From positions 1,736,001-1,800,000 of the forward strand of contig NZ_JAHLZZ010000001.1 in assembly GCF_018967845.1 (NCBI RefSeq): a DNA stretch of 64,000 bases, read 5' to 3'. Source of the DNA: Hymenobacter siberiensis. GTDB taxonomy: Bacteria; Bacteroidota; Bacteroidia; Cytophagales; Hymenobacteraceae. Positions 16,436 to 25,593 of the stretch are shown in pieces (position 1 is the first letter of the stretch; each line of letters opens with the position of its first letter). The translations under genes and the position numbers were made by a program. The notes beneath the pieces were generated by a model. It was not told the origin of the DNA and searched no databases. It was given only the letters and a program-made list of their open reading frames with translations.

Positions 16436-19400
16436 ATGTCCGAAAACACCACCCACACCATTCAGCTTACCCTGAAACCCGGCCAGCACGACGGCGACGG
16501 CCAGCGCGTGGCCGAAGCCGCCGCCCGCCATCTCGGCCTGGCCACCGGCCGCGTGCGCAGCGCCGCCCTCTACACGGTGCGCTACCCGCTCAGCGAAACC
16601 CAGCTGCACGATTTCGCCACCCGCTGCCTCGCCGACCCGGTGCTGCACGACGTGCGCCTGAACGAGCTGACGGCCGCGCCCGGCTTCGCTACCTATATAT
16701 TGGTAGCCCGCCGCCCCGGCGTGACTGACGACGAAGGCACCTCGGCCCAAAATGCCCTGGCCGACCTGCTGAACGAGCCGCTCGACGTGCACACGCAGCA
16801 CATTTTCAGTAAGAAGCTCTATTTAATTGAAAACGACCTGCCCGAAGCTGACCTGCGCCGTATCGCGGAGGAGCTTCTTGGCAATAAGCTCATCAACTGG
16901 CTGGAAGTGGGGCGCGTGGCCGACGGTATCCGCGACTACACGCCGCGCCCCGGCGGCGGCGCCGAAGCCATCACCGAAGTCATTTCGCTGACCGGCCGTA
17001 CTGATGCGGAGCTGGTGCAGCTCTCGAGGGAGAACATCTATGCGCTGAACCTGGAGGAGATGCGGGCCGTGCGCGACTACTTCGCCACCGCCGAAACTCA
17101 GGAGGAGCGGAAAGCCGTCGGCCTGCCCGCTGACCCCACGGATTGCGAGCTGGAAATCATCGCCCAGACGTGGTCGGAGCATTGCAAACACAAGGAGTTT
17201 TCGGCCCTCATCAACTACAAAGACCTGGAAACGGGTGAGGAGAAGCAGGTTGATTCGCTCTTCAAAACTTACATCAAGGACGCCACTTCCGAAGTAGACC
17301 GCCAGCTGCGCGCCAACGGCAACGACTGGTTGGTGAAAGTATTCTCCGACAACGCCGGCGCGGTGCGCATCAACGCCGACTCGCTGTTCGTATGGAAGGT
17401 GGAAACGCACAACTCGCCCTCGGCGATTGACCCGTACGGCGGGGCCATCACGGGTATTCTGGGCAACAACCGCGACCCACTGGCCACCGGCATCGGCGGC
17501 GCGCGGCTGCTGTTCAATACCAACGTGCTGTGCTTCGGCAACCCCGAGTACGATGGGCCGCTACTGACCGGGCAGCTGCACCCGCGCCGCATTCTGGAAG
17601 GCGTGCGCAAGGGTATCGAAGACGGCGGCAACAAGTCGGGCATTCCAACGGTGAACGGCGCCATTGTATTTGATGACCGGTATGCTGGCAAGCCGCTGGT
17701 GTACTGCGGCACCGGCGCGGTGATGCCCATGCAGTTTGCGGGTAAGGATTCGTGGGAAAAGAATATCGATGCCGGCGACCGCATCATCATGGCCGGTGGC
17801 CGGGTGGGCAAGGACGGCATTCACGGCGCGACGTTTTCGAGCATCGAGCTCGATGAAACCGCGCCCGCCACGGCCGTGCAAATCGGTTCACCAATCACCC
17901 AGAAGCTGGCAATGGATTTCCTGATGCTGGCGGCCCGGCGCGGCCTGCTGAAATGCAGCACCGACAACGGCGCGGGCGGCCTCTCGTCTAGCGTGGGCGA
18001 GCTGGCCGGCATCTCGGGTGGCGCGGTAGTGCAGCTGGAGCGTGTACCGCTGAAGTACCCCGGCCTGCGGCCCTGGGAGATTTTCGTGAGCGAGTCGCAG
18101 GAGCGGTTTACGCTGGTGGTCGAGCCCGGAAAAATGGCCGAAATCATGTCGCTGGGCCAGGAAATGGAAGTGGAGCTGACCGATATCGGCCACTTTACCT
18201 CGGATGGTTTCCTGGACGTGCGCTTCGATGGTGCGCCGGTGGCCCGCCTCAATATGGAGTTTCTGCACGAGGGCGTGCCGCGCAAAATTCTGGAAGCCGA
18301 GTGGACCAAACCCACCGCCGCTGAGCCCGAGATTCCGGCTACAACGGACTATACCGAAACGCTGACGCAGCTGCTCGGCTCGCTCAATATCTGCTCGCGC
18401 GAATCAGTGATTCGCCAGTACGACCACGAGGTGAAGGGCCGCACCATTGTGAAGCCCCTGATGGGCGCCACCGGCCAGGCCCCGCAGGACGCGGCCGTGG
18501 TGCGCTTCAATTTCGAGAGCTGGGAAGGCGTGGCCGTGAGTAACGGCATCCTGCCGCGCTACGGCGATTTGGACGCCTACCATATGTCGGCCGGCGCGTT
18601 CGACGAGGGGGTGCGCCAGATTATCGCGGTAGGAGGGAAGCTCCCGAACCTGACGCCCGGCGACGGGATTTTCTGGTCGGTGAACGACAACTTCTGCGTG
18701 CCCGATTCGGTGTACGACCCCGCAACAAACCCCGACGGCAAGCAGAAGCTGGCCAAGCTGGTGCGCATGTGCGAAGCCCTGCGCGACGCCACGGCGGCCT
18801 ACTGCATCCCACTCACCAGCGGCAAGGACTCGATGAAAAACGACTTCAAGGCCGACGGCGTGAAGATTTCGGTGCCCCCCACCGTGCTCTACTCGATGAC
18901 GGCCAAGATGGAAGACGTGCGTCGCGCCGTGACTTCAGATTTCAAGCAAGCGAACGACGTGGTGTACCTGCTCGGCGAAACTTACGACGAGCTGGGCGGT
19001 TCTGAGTTCTACGCCCTGCACGGCCAGCTCGGTGCCAACGTGCCTAAAGTGGATTTCGCCAAAGCCAAGGCGCTGTACACTCTTATCGGCGAAGCCAACG
19101 ACCAGCGTCTCATTCAGTCCTGCCACGACCTGAGCGACGGCGGCCTCGCCGTAGCGCTGGCCGAAACCACGTTTGGCTACGGCTACGGGGCTGGAATCGA
19201 CCTGCCCACCGTCGGTCTGCCGCTGGCGACGCAGCTGTTTTCGGAGTCGCACTCGCGCTTTCTGGCTACGGTAGCACCGGAGGATGTGGTGGCGTTCGAG
19301 CAGCTGCTCGGTAGCCGCGCCACCCGCCTCGGCCGCGTGACCCTGGATGGCCAGCTGACCGTGCGCCACGCAGGCCAGCCGGTTATTGCGGCTAACACCG

Positions 19401-19477
19401 CCACGTTGCGCGCTGCCTGGACCAACGGGCCGGTGAACCAGCTGCTGGGCGTGCCCTCTTCAACCCTTTCGCACTAA
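16436..19477 (+). CDS. purL: Phosphoribosylformylglycinamidine synthase, large subunit without glutaminase
   Basis: A 1013-residue enzyme that turns FGAR, ATP and ammonia into FGAM. After an N-terminal PurS-like region (about residues 1-150) comes the linker and ATP-binding region (AQTWSEHCKHKEF near 242, the WSEHC hallmark), then two AIR-synthetase-like halves with VETHNSPSAIDPYGGA near 322 and STDNGAGGLSSSVGELAG near 507. Large-type PurL proteins of about 1290 residues carry a C-terminal glutaminase, which here is a separate gene (purQ) starting four bases downstream. The pair should assemble into the complete enzyme. Confidence 0.95.
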   Translation: MSENTTHTIQLTLKPGQHDGDGQRVAEAAARHLGLATGRVRSAALYTVRYPLSETQLHDFATRCLADPVLHDVRLNELTAAPGFATYILVARRPGVTDDEGTSAQNALADLLNEPLDVHTQHIFSKKLYLIENDLPEADLRRIAEELLGNKLINWLEVGRVADGIRDYTPRPGGGAEAITEVISLTGRTDAELVQLSRENIYALNLEEMRAVRDYFATAETQEERKAVGLPADPTDCELEIIAQTWSEHCKHKEFSALINYKDLETGEEKQVDSLFKTYIKDATSEVDRQLRANGNDWLVKVFSDNAGAVRINADSLFVWKVETHNSPSAIDPYGGAITGILGNNRDPLATGIGGARLLFNTNVLCFGNPEYDGPLLTGQLHPRRILEGVRKGIEDGGNKSGIPTVNGAIVFDDRYAGKPLVYCGTGAVMPMQFAGKDSWEKNIDAGDRIIMAGGRVGKDGIHGATFSSIELDETAPATAVQIGSPITQKLAMDFLMLAARRGLLKCSTDNGAGGLSSSVGELAGISGGAVVQLERVPLKYPGLRPWEIFVSESQERFTLVVEPGKMAEIMSLGQEMEVELTDIGHFTSDGFLDVRFDGAPVARLNMEFLHEGVPRKILEAEWTKPTAAEPEIPATTDYTETLTQLLGSLNICSRESVIRQYDHEVKGRTIVKPLMGATGQAPQDAAVVRFNFESWEGVAVSNGILPRYGDLDAYHMSAGAFDEGVRQIIAVGGKLPNLTPGDGIFWSVNDNFCVPDSVYDPATNPDGKQKLAKLVRMCEALRDATAAYCIPLTSGKDSMKNDFKADGVKISVPPTVLYSMTAKMEDVRRAVTSDFKQANDVVYLLGETYDELGGSEFYALHGQLGANVPKVDFAKAKALYTLIGEANDQRLIQSCHDLSDGGLAVALAETTFGYGYGAGIDLPTVGLPLATQLFSESHSRFLATVAPEDVVAFEQLLGSRATRLGRVTLDGQLTVRHAGQPVIAANTATLRAAWTNGPVNQLLGVPSSTLSH

Positions 19478-19481
19478 TTCC

Positions 19482-20342
19482 ATGGTTCACGCACTAATTC
19501 TGACCGGATTCGGCATCAACTGCGAAGAAGAATTCGCGGCGGCCTACCGGCTGGCCGGGGCCGAAGCTACCATCGTGCACCTCAACCAGGTGCTGCACGG
19601 ACAGGTGAGCATCCACGATTTCGACATTCTGAACTTCCCCGGCGGTTTCTCCTTCGGTGATGACCTCGGCTCGGGCGTGGTGCTGGCTAACAAGCTGCGC
19701 TACCGCCAGAACGGTCCCAAGGGCCGCACCCTGCTCGATGACATCAAGCAGTTTATTGCCGACGGCAAATTCGTATTCGGCATCTGCAATGGCTTCCAGG
19801 TGTTGGTAAAGCTGGGGCTGCTGCCCAATATGGGCGGCGACGTGACGCCCGAAGTGACGCTGACGCACAACGCCAGCGGCCGCTACGAAGACCGGTGGGT
19901 GACGCTCCGCGCCAACCCCTTGTCGAACACGCCTTTTCTCAAAGGCATTGATACGCTAGAGGTACCCGTGCGCCACGGCGAGGGCCGGCTGGTGATTCCG
20001 GATGCCGCCACGCAGGCCGCCATCGAAGCGGCCGGGCTGAACTGCCTGACCTACGCCGATTTCGACGGCAGCGCCACCGACGTATATCCCTTCAACCCCA
20101 ACGGTGCAGCCCTGAACTGCGCGGCCCTGACGGACCCCACGGGCCAGGTTTTTGGCCTCATGCCGCACCCCGAGGCCTTTTTGTCGGCCTACAACCACCC
20201 CGACTGGGCCCGCCGCCGCCGCCAGAACCCCGATGCCTCGGAAGAAGGGGAGGGGCTGCAAATCTTCAAGAATATCGTGGCGCACATCGCCCAAAAGAAT
20301 GCCGCTACGGCCCCGACCATACAAATCGTCAATCAAAACTAG
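19482..20342 (+). CDS. purQ: Phosphoribosylformylglycinamidine synthase, glutaminase subunit
   Basis: A 286-residue class I glutamine amidotransferase that supplies ammonia to PurL. The nucleophile Cys is in FGICNGFQVLVKLG near residue 100, and the His/Glu of the triad is in LMPHPEAF near 227. It is longer than small PurQ proteins (about 230 residues) and resembles the C-terminal domain of large PurL, as if a fused gene had been split or never joined. It overlaps no other gene and is tightly coupled to purL (four-base gap) and to the purC-purE fusion (about 20 bases). Confidence 0.93.
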   Translation: MVHALILTGFGINCEEEFAAAYRLAGAEATIVHLNQVLHGQVSIHDFDILNFPGGFSFGDDLGSGVVLANKLRYRQNGPKGRTLLDDIKQFIADGKFVFGICNGFQVLVKLGLLPNMGGDVTPEVTLTHNASGRYEDRWVTLRANPLSNTPFLKGIDTLEVPVRHGEGRLVIPDAATQAAIEAAGLNCLTYADFDGSATDVYPFNPNGAALNCAALTDPTGQVFGLMPHPEAFLSAYNHPDWARRRRQNPDASEEGEGLQIFKNIVAHIAQKNAATAPTIQIVNQN

Positions 20343-20363
20343 TCTCTTTCAGAAACGTCGCTA

Positions 20364-21782
20364 ATGAACACCCTCACCCACTTCGCTTCTCCCCAACTCC
20401 CCCTGCTGCACCGCGGCAAAGTGCGCGACAGCCTGCGTGCGCCCAGCGGCGACCGCCTCATCATCGTGACCGACCGCCTCTCGGCCTTCGACTCGGTGCT
20501 GGAAACTGCCATTCCCCACAAGGGTGCGGTGCTAAACGGCCTGGCTAATTTCTGGTTCGAAAAGACGGCCCACATCATTCCTAATCACGTTATCAAGCTC
20601 ATCGATGCCAACGCCATGCTGGTGAAGGAGGCCGAGCCCATTAAGGTGGAAATGATTGTGCGGAACTACATCACCGGCTCGATGCTGCGGGGCTACCAGA
20701 AGGGCCAGCGCACGTTCTCGGGCGTGACCGTGCCCGACGGCCTGACCAAGCACCAGCAGTTTCCGGAGCCAATTGTGACGCCGACGACTAAGGAAGAGTC
20801 GGACCGCGAAATCACCCCTGAAAACCTCGTGAGCGAAGGTTGGGTGAGCAAGGAGCTGTACGACCAGATGAAGGAAAAATCCCTGGCGTTGTTCAAAGTG
20901 GGCTCCGAGCAGCTGACCGCGAAGGGCATTATTCTGGTCGATACCAAGTATGAGTTTGGCCTGCTGAACGGCGAGCTGATTCTCATCGACGAGATGCACA
21001 CGCCCGACTCGTCGCGCTTCTGGAGCGCCGAGGACTACGCCCAGAACCCCGAAACGGTCGAGCAGATGGACAAGGAGTACGTCCGTCAGTGGCTGATTGC
21101 CAACAAAAAGGACGGCCAGTACCCCCGCGCCCTCACCCCGGAAGTGGCCCAGGAAGCCAGCCGCCGCTACCTCGACATCTACGAGCGCATTGTGGGCGAG
21201 CCCCTGCCCACCGCCGAAACCGGCACCGCCGACGCGCCCCACACCGGCCGCCAGGACGCCCGCGCCCGCATGCTGGCCAACCTCGTGCAGGCCGGCCTCA
21301 TTAAGGATGCTTGGGTGAACATCGTGATGGGCTCGCCCGCCGATAAGGAGCACTGCGAGAAAATCCGCCAGCAGTTTGAGGGCTACGACGTCTTCACCCA
21401 GCTGCGCGTGACCTCGGCCCACAAAAACGGCGAAGCCATCGCCGGCATGGCCGACATCTGGAACAACAGCATTGAGCCCGGCGTCATCATCGCCGTGGCC
21501 GGCCTGAGCAATGGCCTCGGCGGCGCCCTGGCCGCCAACGTGAACGTGCCCGTGATTTCGTGCCCGCCCTACAAGGACTACGCCGAGCTGGCCATGAACC
21601 TGAACTCGTCGGTCATCATGCCCTCGGGCACGCCCAACCTCACCGTAGTGCGCCCCGACAACGCCGCCCAGGGTGCCCTGCGCGCCCTGAACCTGCCCCG
21701 CCTGCGCGAACGGCTGAACAAGGATATTCTCGCCACCAAAGCCAAGCTGAGAGCGGCCGACGAGGAATTTAAACAACTCTAA
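20364..21782 (+). CDS. purCE: Bifunctional SAICAR synthetase / class II-like AIR carboxylase fusion
   Basis: A 472-residue fusion. Residues 1-305 are SAICAR synthetase (PurC): GKVRDSLRAPSGDRLIIVTD, VRNYITGSMLRGYQ and VDTKYEFGLLNGE. Residues 317-472 are an AIR carboxylase (PurE) with NIVMGSPADKEHCEKI, RVTSAHKNGEA and VAGLSNGLGGALA. The SNGLGG loop and HCEKI segment resemble class II PurE, as in the animal PAICS fusion, rather than the class I AGGAAHLPG form. Class II enzymes carboxylate AIR with CO2 directly and need no PurK. The domain order is the same as in animal PAICS. No purK is seen in this cluster. Confidence 0.92.
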   Translation: MNTLTHFASPQLPLLHRGKVRDSLRAPSGDRLIIVTDRLSAFDSVLETAIPHKGAVLNGLANFWFEKTAHIIPNHVIKLIDANAMLVKEAEPIKVEMIVRNYITGSMLRGYQKGQRTFSGVTVPDGLTKHQQFPEPIVTPTTKEESDREITPENLVSEGWVSKELYDQMKEKSLALFKVGSEQLTAKGIILVDTKYEFGLLNGELILIDEMHTPDSSRFWSAEDYAQNPETVEQMDKEYVRQWLIANKKDGQYPRALTPEVAQEASRRYLDIYERIVGEPLPTAETGTADAPHTGRQDARARMLANLVQAGLIKDAWVNIVMGSPADKEHCEKIRQQFEGYDVFTQLRVTSAHKNGEAIAGMADIWNNSIEPGVIIAVAGLSNGLGGALAANVNVPVISCPPYKDYAELAMNLNSSVIMPSGTPNLTVVRPDNAAQGALRALNLPRLRERLNKDILATKAKLRAADEEFKQL

Positions 21783-21785
21783 ATC

Positions 21786-21839
21786 CGCGCCGCCTCGGCT
21801 CCTCCTCTCCCCAAGGAGAGGGGGCCGGGGGGTGAGGTT
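21786..21839. repeat. GC-rich palindromic element (CTCTCCCC...GGGGAGAG family), single copy
   Basis: A near-identical copy of the element at 25534-25586: a CGCGCCGCCTCGG lead, a CTCTCCCC/GGAGAGGG hairpin and a GGGGGTGAGGT tail. It lies between the purC-purE fusion and purD. Confidence 0.8.
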
Positions 21840-21850
21840 ATGCCAGAACG

Positions 21851-23140
21851 ATGTCAAACACTAAAACCCTTCTCCTCCTCGGCTCCGGTGCGCGCGAGCA
21901 CGCCCTAGCCGAAAAGCTGACCCGCGACGGGGCCACGGTGCACGTGCTGCCCGGCAACGCCGGCATTCCCAACAGCCACTCCGAAATCGACCCGCTCGAC
22001 TTCGAGGCCGTGAAAGCCTTCGCGCAGGCCCATGACGCCCGGCTGATTGTGGTGGGGCCGGAAGCCCCGCTAGCGGCCGGCATCACCGACTTTTTCGCGG
22101 GCTCCAATATCCAGGTGTTCGGCCCTACCCGCTCGGCGGCGCGGCTGGAAAGCTCGAAGGTGTGGAGCAAGGAATTCATGCGCCGCCACGGCGTGGCCAC
22201 GGCGCAGGCCTGGACCTTCCGCAGCGACAACATTGCCGAAGCTCGCGCCAAAGCGGCTGAGCTGGGTGGGCATGTGGTGGTGAAATACGACGGCCTGGCC
22301 GCCGGCAAGGGCGTGTATGTGTGCTCGTCGCCGGAAGAAGCCGAAGCGGCGTTTGATGATTTGCAAACGAGTTACTCCGGCTGGTTTTCCTTCCTGCTGG
22401 AGGAAAAATTGACCGGTCCCGAAATCAGCATCATCGGTCTCACCGATGGTCGCGTTATTCGCCTGCTGGCCACTTCGCAGGACCACAAGCAGCTGCTGGC
22501 TGGCGACATCGGCCCCAACACCGGCGGCATGGGCGCCTACTGCCCGGTGCCCTTCGCCGACGACAACGTGCTCGCCGCCATCCGCCGCGACATCGTGGAC
22601 CCCACCCTCGGCGGTATCCAGCACGAGCAGTTCGACTTCCGGGGCTTCCTGTATTTCGGCATCATGCTCACGCCCACCGGTCCCAAGCTGCTCGAATACA
22701 ACGTGCGTCTCGGCGACCCCGAAGCCGAAGTCCTGCTGCCAGCCCTCGACAGCAGCCTGCTGGCCCTCATCGAAGGCACCCTCAACGGCACGCTTTCCCG
22801 GCAGGGTGTGGTGCAGCGGCCCGGCGCTTTTGTGGGCGTGGTGCTGGCCTCGGGCGGCTACCCGGCTCCAAAATTCGCTACCGGCTTCCCCATCACCGGC
22901 CTCGATAAGTTGCCCATTGGTGTGCGCGCCTACCACGGCGCCACCCGGCGCAACGAGGCCGGCGAGCTGGTGACTAACGGCGGCCGCGTGCTCGTGCTCA
23001 CCGCCCACGGCGTTGATTTGGCTGATGCGACTGCCCGCGCCTACGAAGCGTGCAGTATCGTTAGCTTCCAAGATATGTACGTGCGGCCCGACATTGCCCA
23101 ACGCCCCGCGCCGGTGCTGACAGACAGTGTTGTAAATTGA
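21851..23140 (+). CDS. purD: Phosphoribosylamine--glycine ligase (GAR synthetase)
   Basis: A 429-residue ATP-grasp enzyme joining phosphoribosylamine and glycine. Visible features: N-terminal LLLGSGAREHALAEKL, VVGPEAPLAAGI near 62, VVVKYDGLAAGKGVYVC near 138, DHKQLLAGDIGPNTGGMGAY near 212, and the metal-binding EYNVRLGDPEAEVLLPAL near 280. The length is standard. The gene follows a palindromic element by about 11 bases, and purN begins seven bases after its stop. Confidence 0.95.
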   Translation: MSNTKTLLLLGSGAREHALAEKLTRDGATVHVLPGNAGIPNSHSEIDPLDFEAVKAFAQAHDARLIVVGPEAPLAAGITDFFAGSNIQVFGPTRSAARLESSKVWSKEFMRRHGVATAQAWTFRSDNIAEARAKAAELGGHVVVKYDGLAAGKGVYVCSSPEEAEAAFDDLQTSYSGWFSFLLEEKLTGPEISIIGLTDGRVIRLLATSQDHKQLLAGDIGPNTGGMGAYCPVPFADDNVLAAIRRDIVDPTLGGIQHEQFDFRGFLYFGIMLTPTGPKLLEYNVRLGDPEAEVLLPALDSSLLALIEGTLNGTLSRQGVVQRPGAFVGVVLASGGYPAPKFATGFPITGLDKLPIGVRAYHGATRRNEAGELVTNGGRVLVLTAHGVDLADATARAYEACSIVSFQDMYVRPDIAQRPAPVLTDSVVN

Positions 23141-23147
23141 GTATAGT

Positions 23148-23855
23148 ATGATACCAGAAGCGCGCCTAAAAGTGACCAAGCTCCTTGATGCCTTTGCGCA
23201 AAGTGGTCTGGCGCCCCTCTCCCCCGGCGAGGGGCTGGGGGGGAGGCCTGCCCGCCTGGCTATCCTGCTGTCGGGGCGCGGCTCCAACATGCTGGCGCTG
23301 CTGGGAGCCACCAAAACTGGTGTGCTGCAAGGGCTGGCCGAAGTGGTGGTGGTGTTCAGTAACAAGCCCGATGCGCCCGGCCTTACCTTCGCCGCCGAGC
23401 AGGGCTGCCCGGTAGCCTCGCTGCCCAGCCAGGGCCGCAAGCGCGAAACATTCGATGCGGAAGCCGCCGCGCTGCTCCAGCAGTATCAGCCCGATTTGGT
23501 GGTGCTGGCGGGCTACATGCGTATTCTTTCGCCGGCCTTCATTCAGCCGTTTGCGGGCCGTATCATCAATATTCACCCCGCCGACACCCACCAGCACCAG
23601 GGCCTACACGCCTACGAGTGGGCTTTTAATAACCAGCTGCCCGAAACCAAAATCACCGTCCATCTGGTTGATGAGGGCCTCGATACCGGCCCCATTCTCG
23701 CTCAGCAAACGGTGGATTTGCGCGGGGCCGATACCCTGGCGGAAGTCGAGCGGCGCGGCCTGGCCGTGGAGCATGATTTATATGCCCAAGCGTTGGCTGA
23801 ACTGATACAAAAAGGCCGTCATGCAGAGCGCAGCGAAGCATCTTTACCGCAGTAG
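23148..23855 (+). CDS. purN: Phosphoribosylglycinamide formyltransferase with repeat-derived ends
   Basis: A 235-residue protein whose core (about residues 36-220) is GAR formyltransferase: RLAILLSGRGSNML, the folate-site NIHPADTHQHQG with catalytic Asn and His near residue 142, and VDEGLDTGPILAQQ with the catalytic Asp. Both ends look foreign. Residues about 20-35 (GLAPLSPGEGLGGRPA) come from a CCCTCTCCCCCGGCGAGGGG element, and the last 15 (KGRHAERSEASLPQ) from a GTCATGCAGAGCGCAGCG repeat. Known PurN proteins begin close to the LAILLSG strand, so the first 35 residues are probably dispensable. No in-frame ATG sits closer to the core. Confidence 0.9.
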   Translation: MIPEARLKVTKLLDAFAQSGLAPLSPGEGLGGRPARLAILLSGRGSNMLALLGATKTGVLQGLAEVVVVFSNKPDAPGLTFAAEQGCPVASLPSQGRKRETFDAEAAALLQQYQPDLVVLAGYMRILSPAFIQPFAGRIINIHPADTHQHQGLHAYEWAFNNQLPETKITVHLVDEGLDTGPILAQQTVDLRGADTLAEVERRGLAVEHDLYAQALAELIQKGRHAERSEASLPQ

Positions 23856-23910
23856 TAATCAATGCGAATGCAACGAAGCGGTAAAGATGCTTCGTTGTGC
23901 TCTGTATGAC
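23818..23910. repeat. REP-like inverted repeat pair overlapping the purN 3' end
   Basis: Arms GTCATGCAGAGCGCAGCG and its near-complement ending at 23910, both with the GAAGCATCTTTACCGC extension, face each other across a 25-base centre. The left arm is translated as the purN C-terminus. Confidence 0.8.
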
Positions 23911-23947
23911 AAACACCCCCTTATTTACAAATTAACAACCCCATCCC

Positions 23948-25447
23948 ATGTGCGGAATAGTAGGTTTTCACGGTCCCGATAACGTCGTGGCTGATATGAT
24001 TGTCGGCCTCACCGCCCTCCAGCACCGGGGGCAGGATGCGGCTGGCATCGCCACGTTCGACGACTCGTTCCACCTGCACAAGGGGCAGGGTCTCGTCAAC
24101 GACGTGTTCAAGCCCAAGCACGTGAAGAAGCTGAAAGGCAACATCGGCATCGGGCATGTGCGCTACACCACCCAGGGCGCCAACGATTCTGACCTCGCGC
24201 AGCCTTTCACTACCAGCTACCCCTTCGGGCTGGCCATGGTGCACAACGGCAACGTAATCAACTTTCGCGACGTGGCCAAGCGCCTGCACGACAAGTACCA
24301 CGTGCTGCCCAAAACCACCAACGACCTGGAGCTCATCATGTACACCTTCGCCTCGGAGCTGCGCGTGAAAGACCTCGACCACCTGTCAGTAGTGGATATT
24401 TTCGACGCCGTAGAAACCACCCAGGAGCTGGTGAAGGGTGCCTACGCCACCATCACGATGATAGCCGGGCATGGCCTGCTGGCTTTCACCGACCCGCTGG
24501 GCATCCGGCCGCTGGTGTTAGGGCGGCGCGACACGCCCGCCGGCCCGGTGTATGCTTTCGCTTCTGAAAGTACCTGCTTCGACTACCTCGATTTTGCCTT
24601 TGTGAAGAATGTGGGGCCGGGTCAGGCCATCTTCATCGACAACAATTTTCAGGTTCACTATAAAAATCCTTACGCCTCGCCCAAGGCGTTCTGCGCGTTC
24701 GAGCACATTTACTTTGCCCGCGAAGACTCCGTGATTCATGGCCACCTGGTGGCCCGCGAGCGGGTGCGCCTCGGCAAGCGTCTGGCTCGCAAGGTGGTCG
24801 ATGCCGGCCTGAAGCCCGACATGGTCATCGACGTGCCAAGCTCGGGCTACTTCGCGGCCTCCGGGCTGGCCGAGGCCATTGGCGTACCCTACCGCCGGGC
24901 GCTGGTGAAAAACAACCACATGGGCCGCTCCTTCATTGTGCCCACTCAGGCCGGCCGCGAGGACGTGGTGAAGAAAAAGCTGAACCCCATCCGCGAGTTT
25001 GTGGCGGGCAAAAAGGTGGCTGTGGTGGACGACAGCATTGTGCGCGGCACCACTTCGCGCCGCATCGTGCGGCTGCTGCGCGAAGCCGGCGCGGCCGAGG
25101 TATACTTCATTTCCAGCGCCCCGCCCATCGTGTCGCCCTGCATCTATGGCATCGACATGGCCATGAGCACCGAGCTGATTGCGGCCAATTATTCGACGGA
25201 AGAAATCTGCCGCTACATCGAAGCCGATAAGGTGATTTACCAGGATTTGTCGGATTTGGAGGAGCTTTTTGCCGAGGAGAAAGGCCACGGCGGCAGCTGC
25301 TTCGCCTGTTTCTCGGGCAAATACCCAACGGGCGACGTGACGCACTACCTCCGCCACATTCAGGAGGAACGCGCCAGTCACCGCGGCGATAAGAAAAAGG
25401 AAAAAAAGTCGGTGAGCGCCAAAGCCCCCGAGCCGACGGAGCATTAG
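23948..25447 (+). CDS. purF: Amidophosphoribosyltransferase
   Basis: A 499-residue enzyme for the committed step of purine synthesis (PRPP plus glutamine to phosphoribosylamine). It is an N-terminal nucleophile hydrolase with catalytic Cys2 (MCGIVGFHG), exposed by removal of Met1, followed by a phosphoribosyltransferase domain whose PRPP motif is VAVVDDSIVRGTTSRR near residue 358. The C-terminal FAEEKGHGGSCFACFSGKYP holds clustered Cys residues. The 30-residue tail (HRGDKKKEKKSVSAKAPEP) is charged and probably disordered. It is separated from purN by a repeat, so it may have its own promoter. Confidence 0.95.
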   Translation: MCGIVGFHGPDNVVADMIVGLTALQHRGQDAAGIATFDDSFHLHKGQGLVNDVFKPKHVKKLKGNIGIGHVRYTTQGANDSDLAQPFTTSYPFGLAMVHNGNVINFRDVAKRLHDKYHVLPKTTNDLELIMYTFASELRVKDLDHLSVVDIFDAVETTQELVKGAYATITMIAGHGLLAFTDPLGIRPLVLGRRDTPAGPVYAFASESTCFDYLDFAFVKNVGPGQAIFIDNNFQVHYKNPYASPKAFCAFEHIYFAREDSVIHGHLVARERVRLGKRLARKVVDAGLKPDMVIDVPSSGYFAASGLAEAIGVPYRRALVKNNHMGRSFIVPTQAGREDVVKKKLNPIREFVAGKKVAVVDDSIVRGTTSRRIVRLLREAGAAEVYFISSAPPIVSPCIYGIDMAMSTELIAANYSTEEICRYIEADKVIYQDLSDLEELFAEEKGHGGSCFACFSGKYPTGDVTHYLRHIQEERASHRGDKKKEKKSVSAKAPEPTEH

Positions 25448-25450
25448 TCT

Positions 25451-25586
25451 CACCTCACCCCCCGGCCCCCTCTCCTTGGGGAGAGGGGGAGCCTAACGAC
25501 TTCTATCCTGAAATTCAACTTCCAACTTCAATTCGCGCCGCCTCGGCTCCCCCTCTCCCCAAGGAGAGGGGGCCGGGGGGTGAGGT
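25451..25586. repeat. Paired inverted GC-rich palindromic elements between purF and purM
   Basis: The left element (25451-25494, starting CTCACCTCACCCCCCGG) and right element (25534-25586, ending CCGGGGGGTGAGGT) are inverted copies flanking about 40 unrelated bases. The right copy matches the one at 21786-21839 with about one mismatch. The right end overlaps the possible GTG start of purM. Confidence 0.85.
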
Positions 25587-25593
25587 GAACCGC

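Noticed and set aside
20532..23440. Long reverse open frames (up to about 456 codons) opposite purCE, purD and purN.
   Set aside because: They run antisense to clearly recognisable purine genes, are Gly/Ala/His-rich and carry no family motif.
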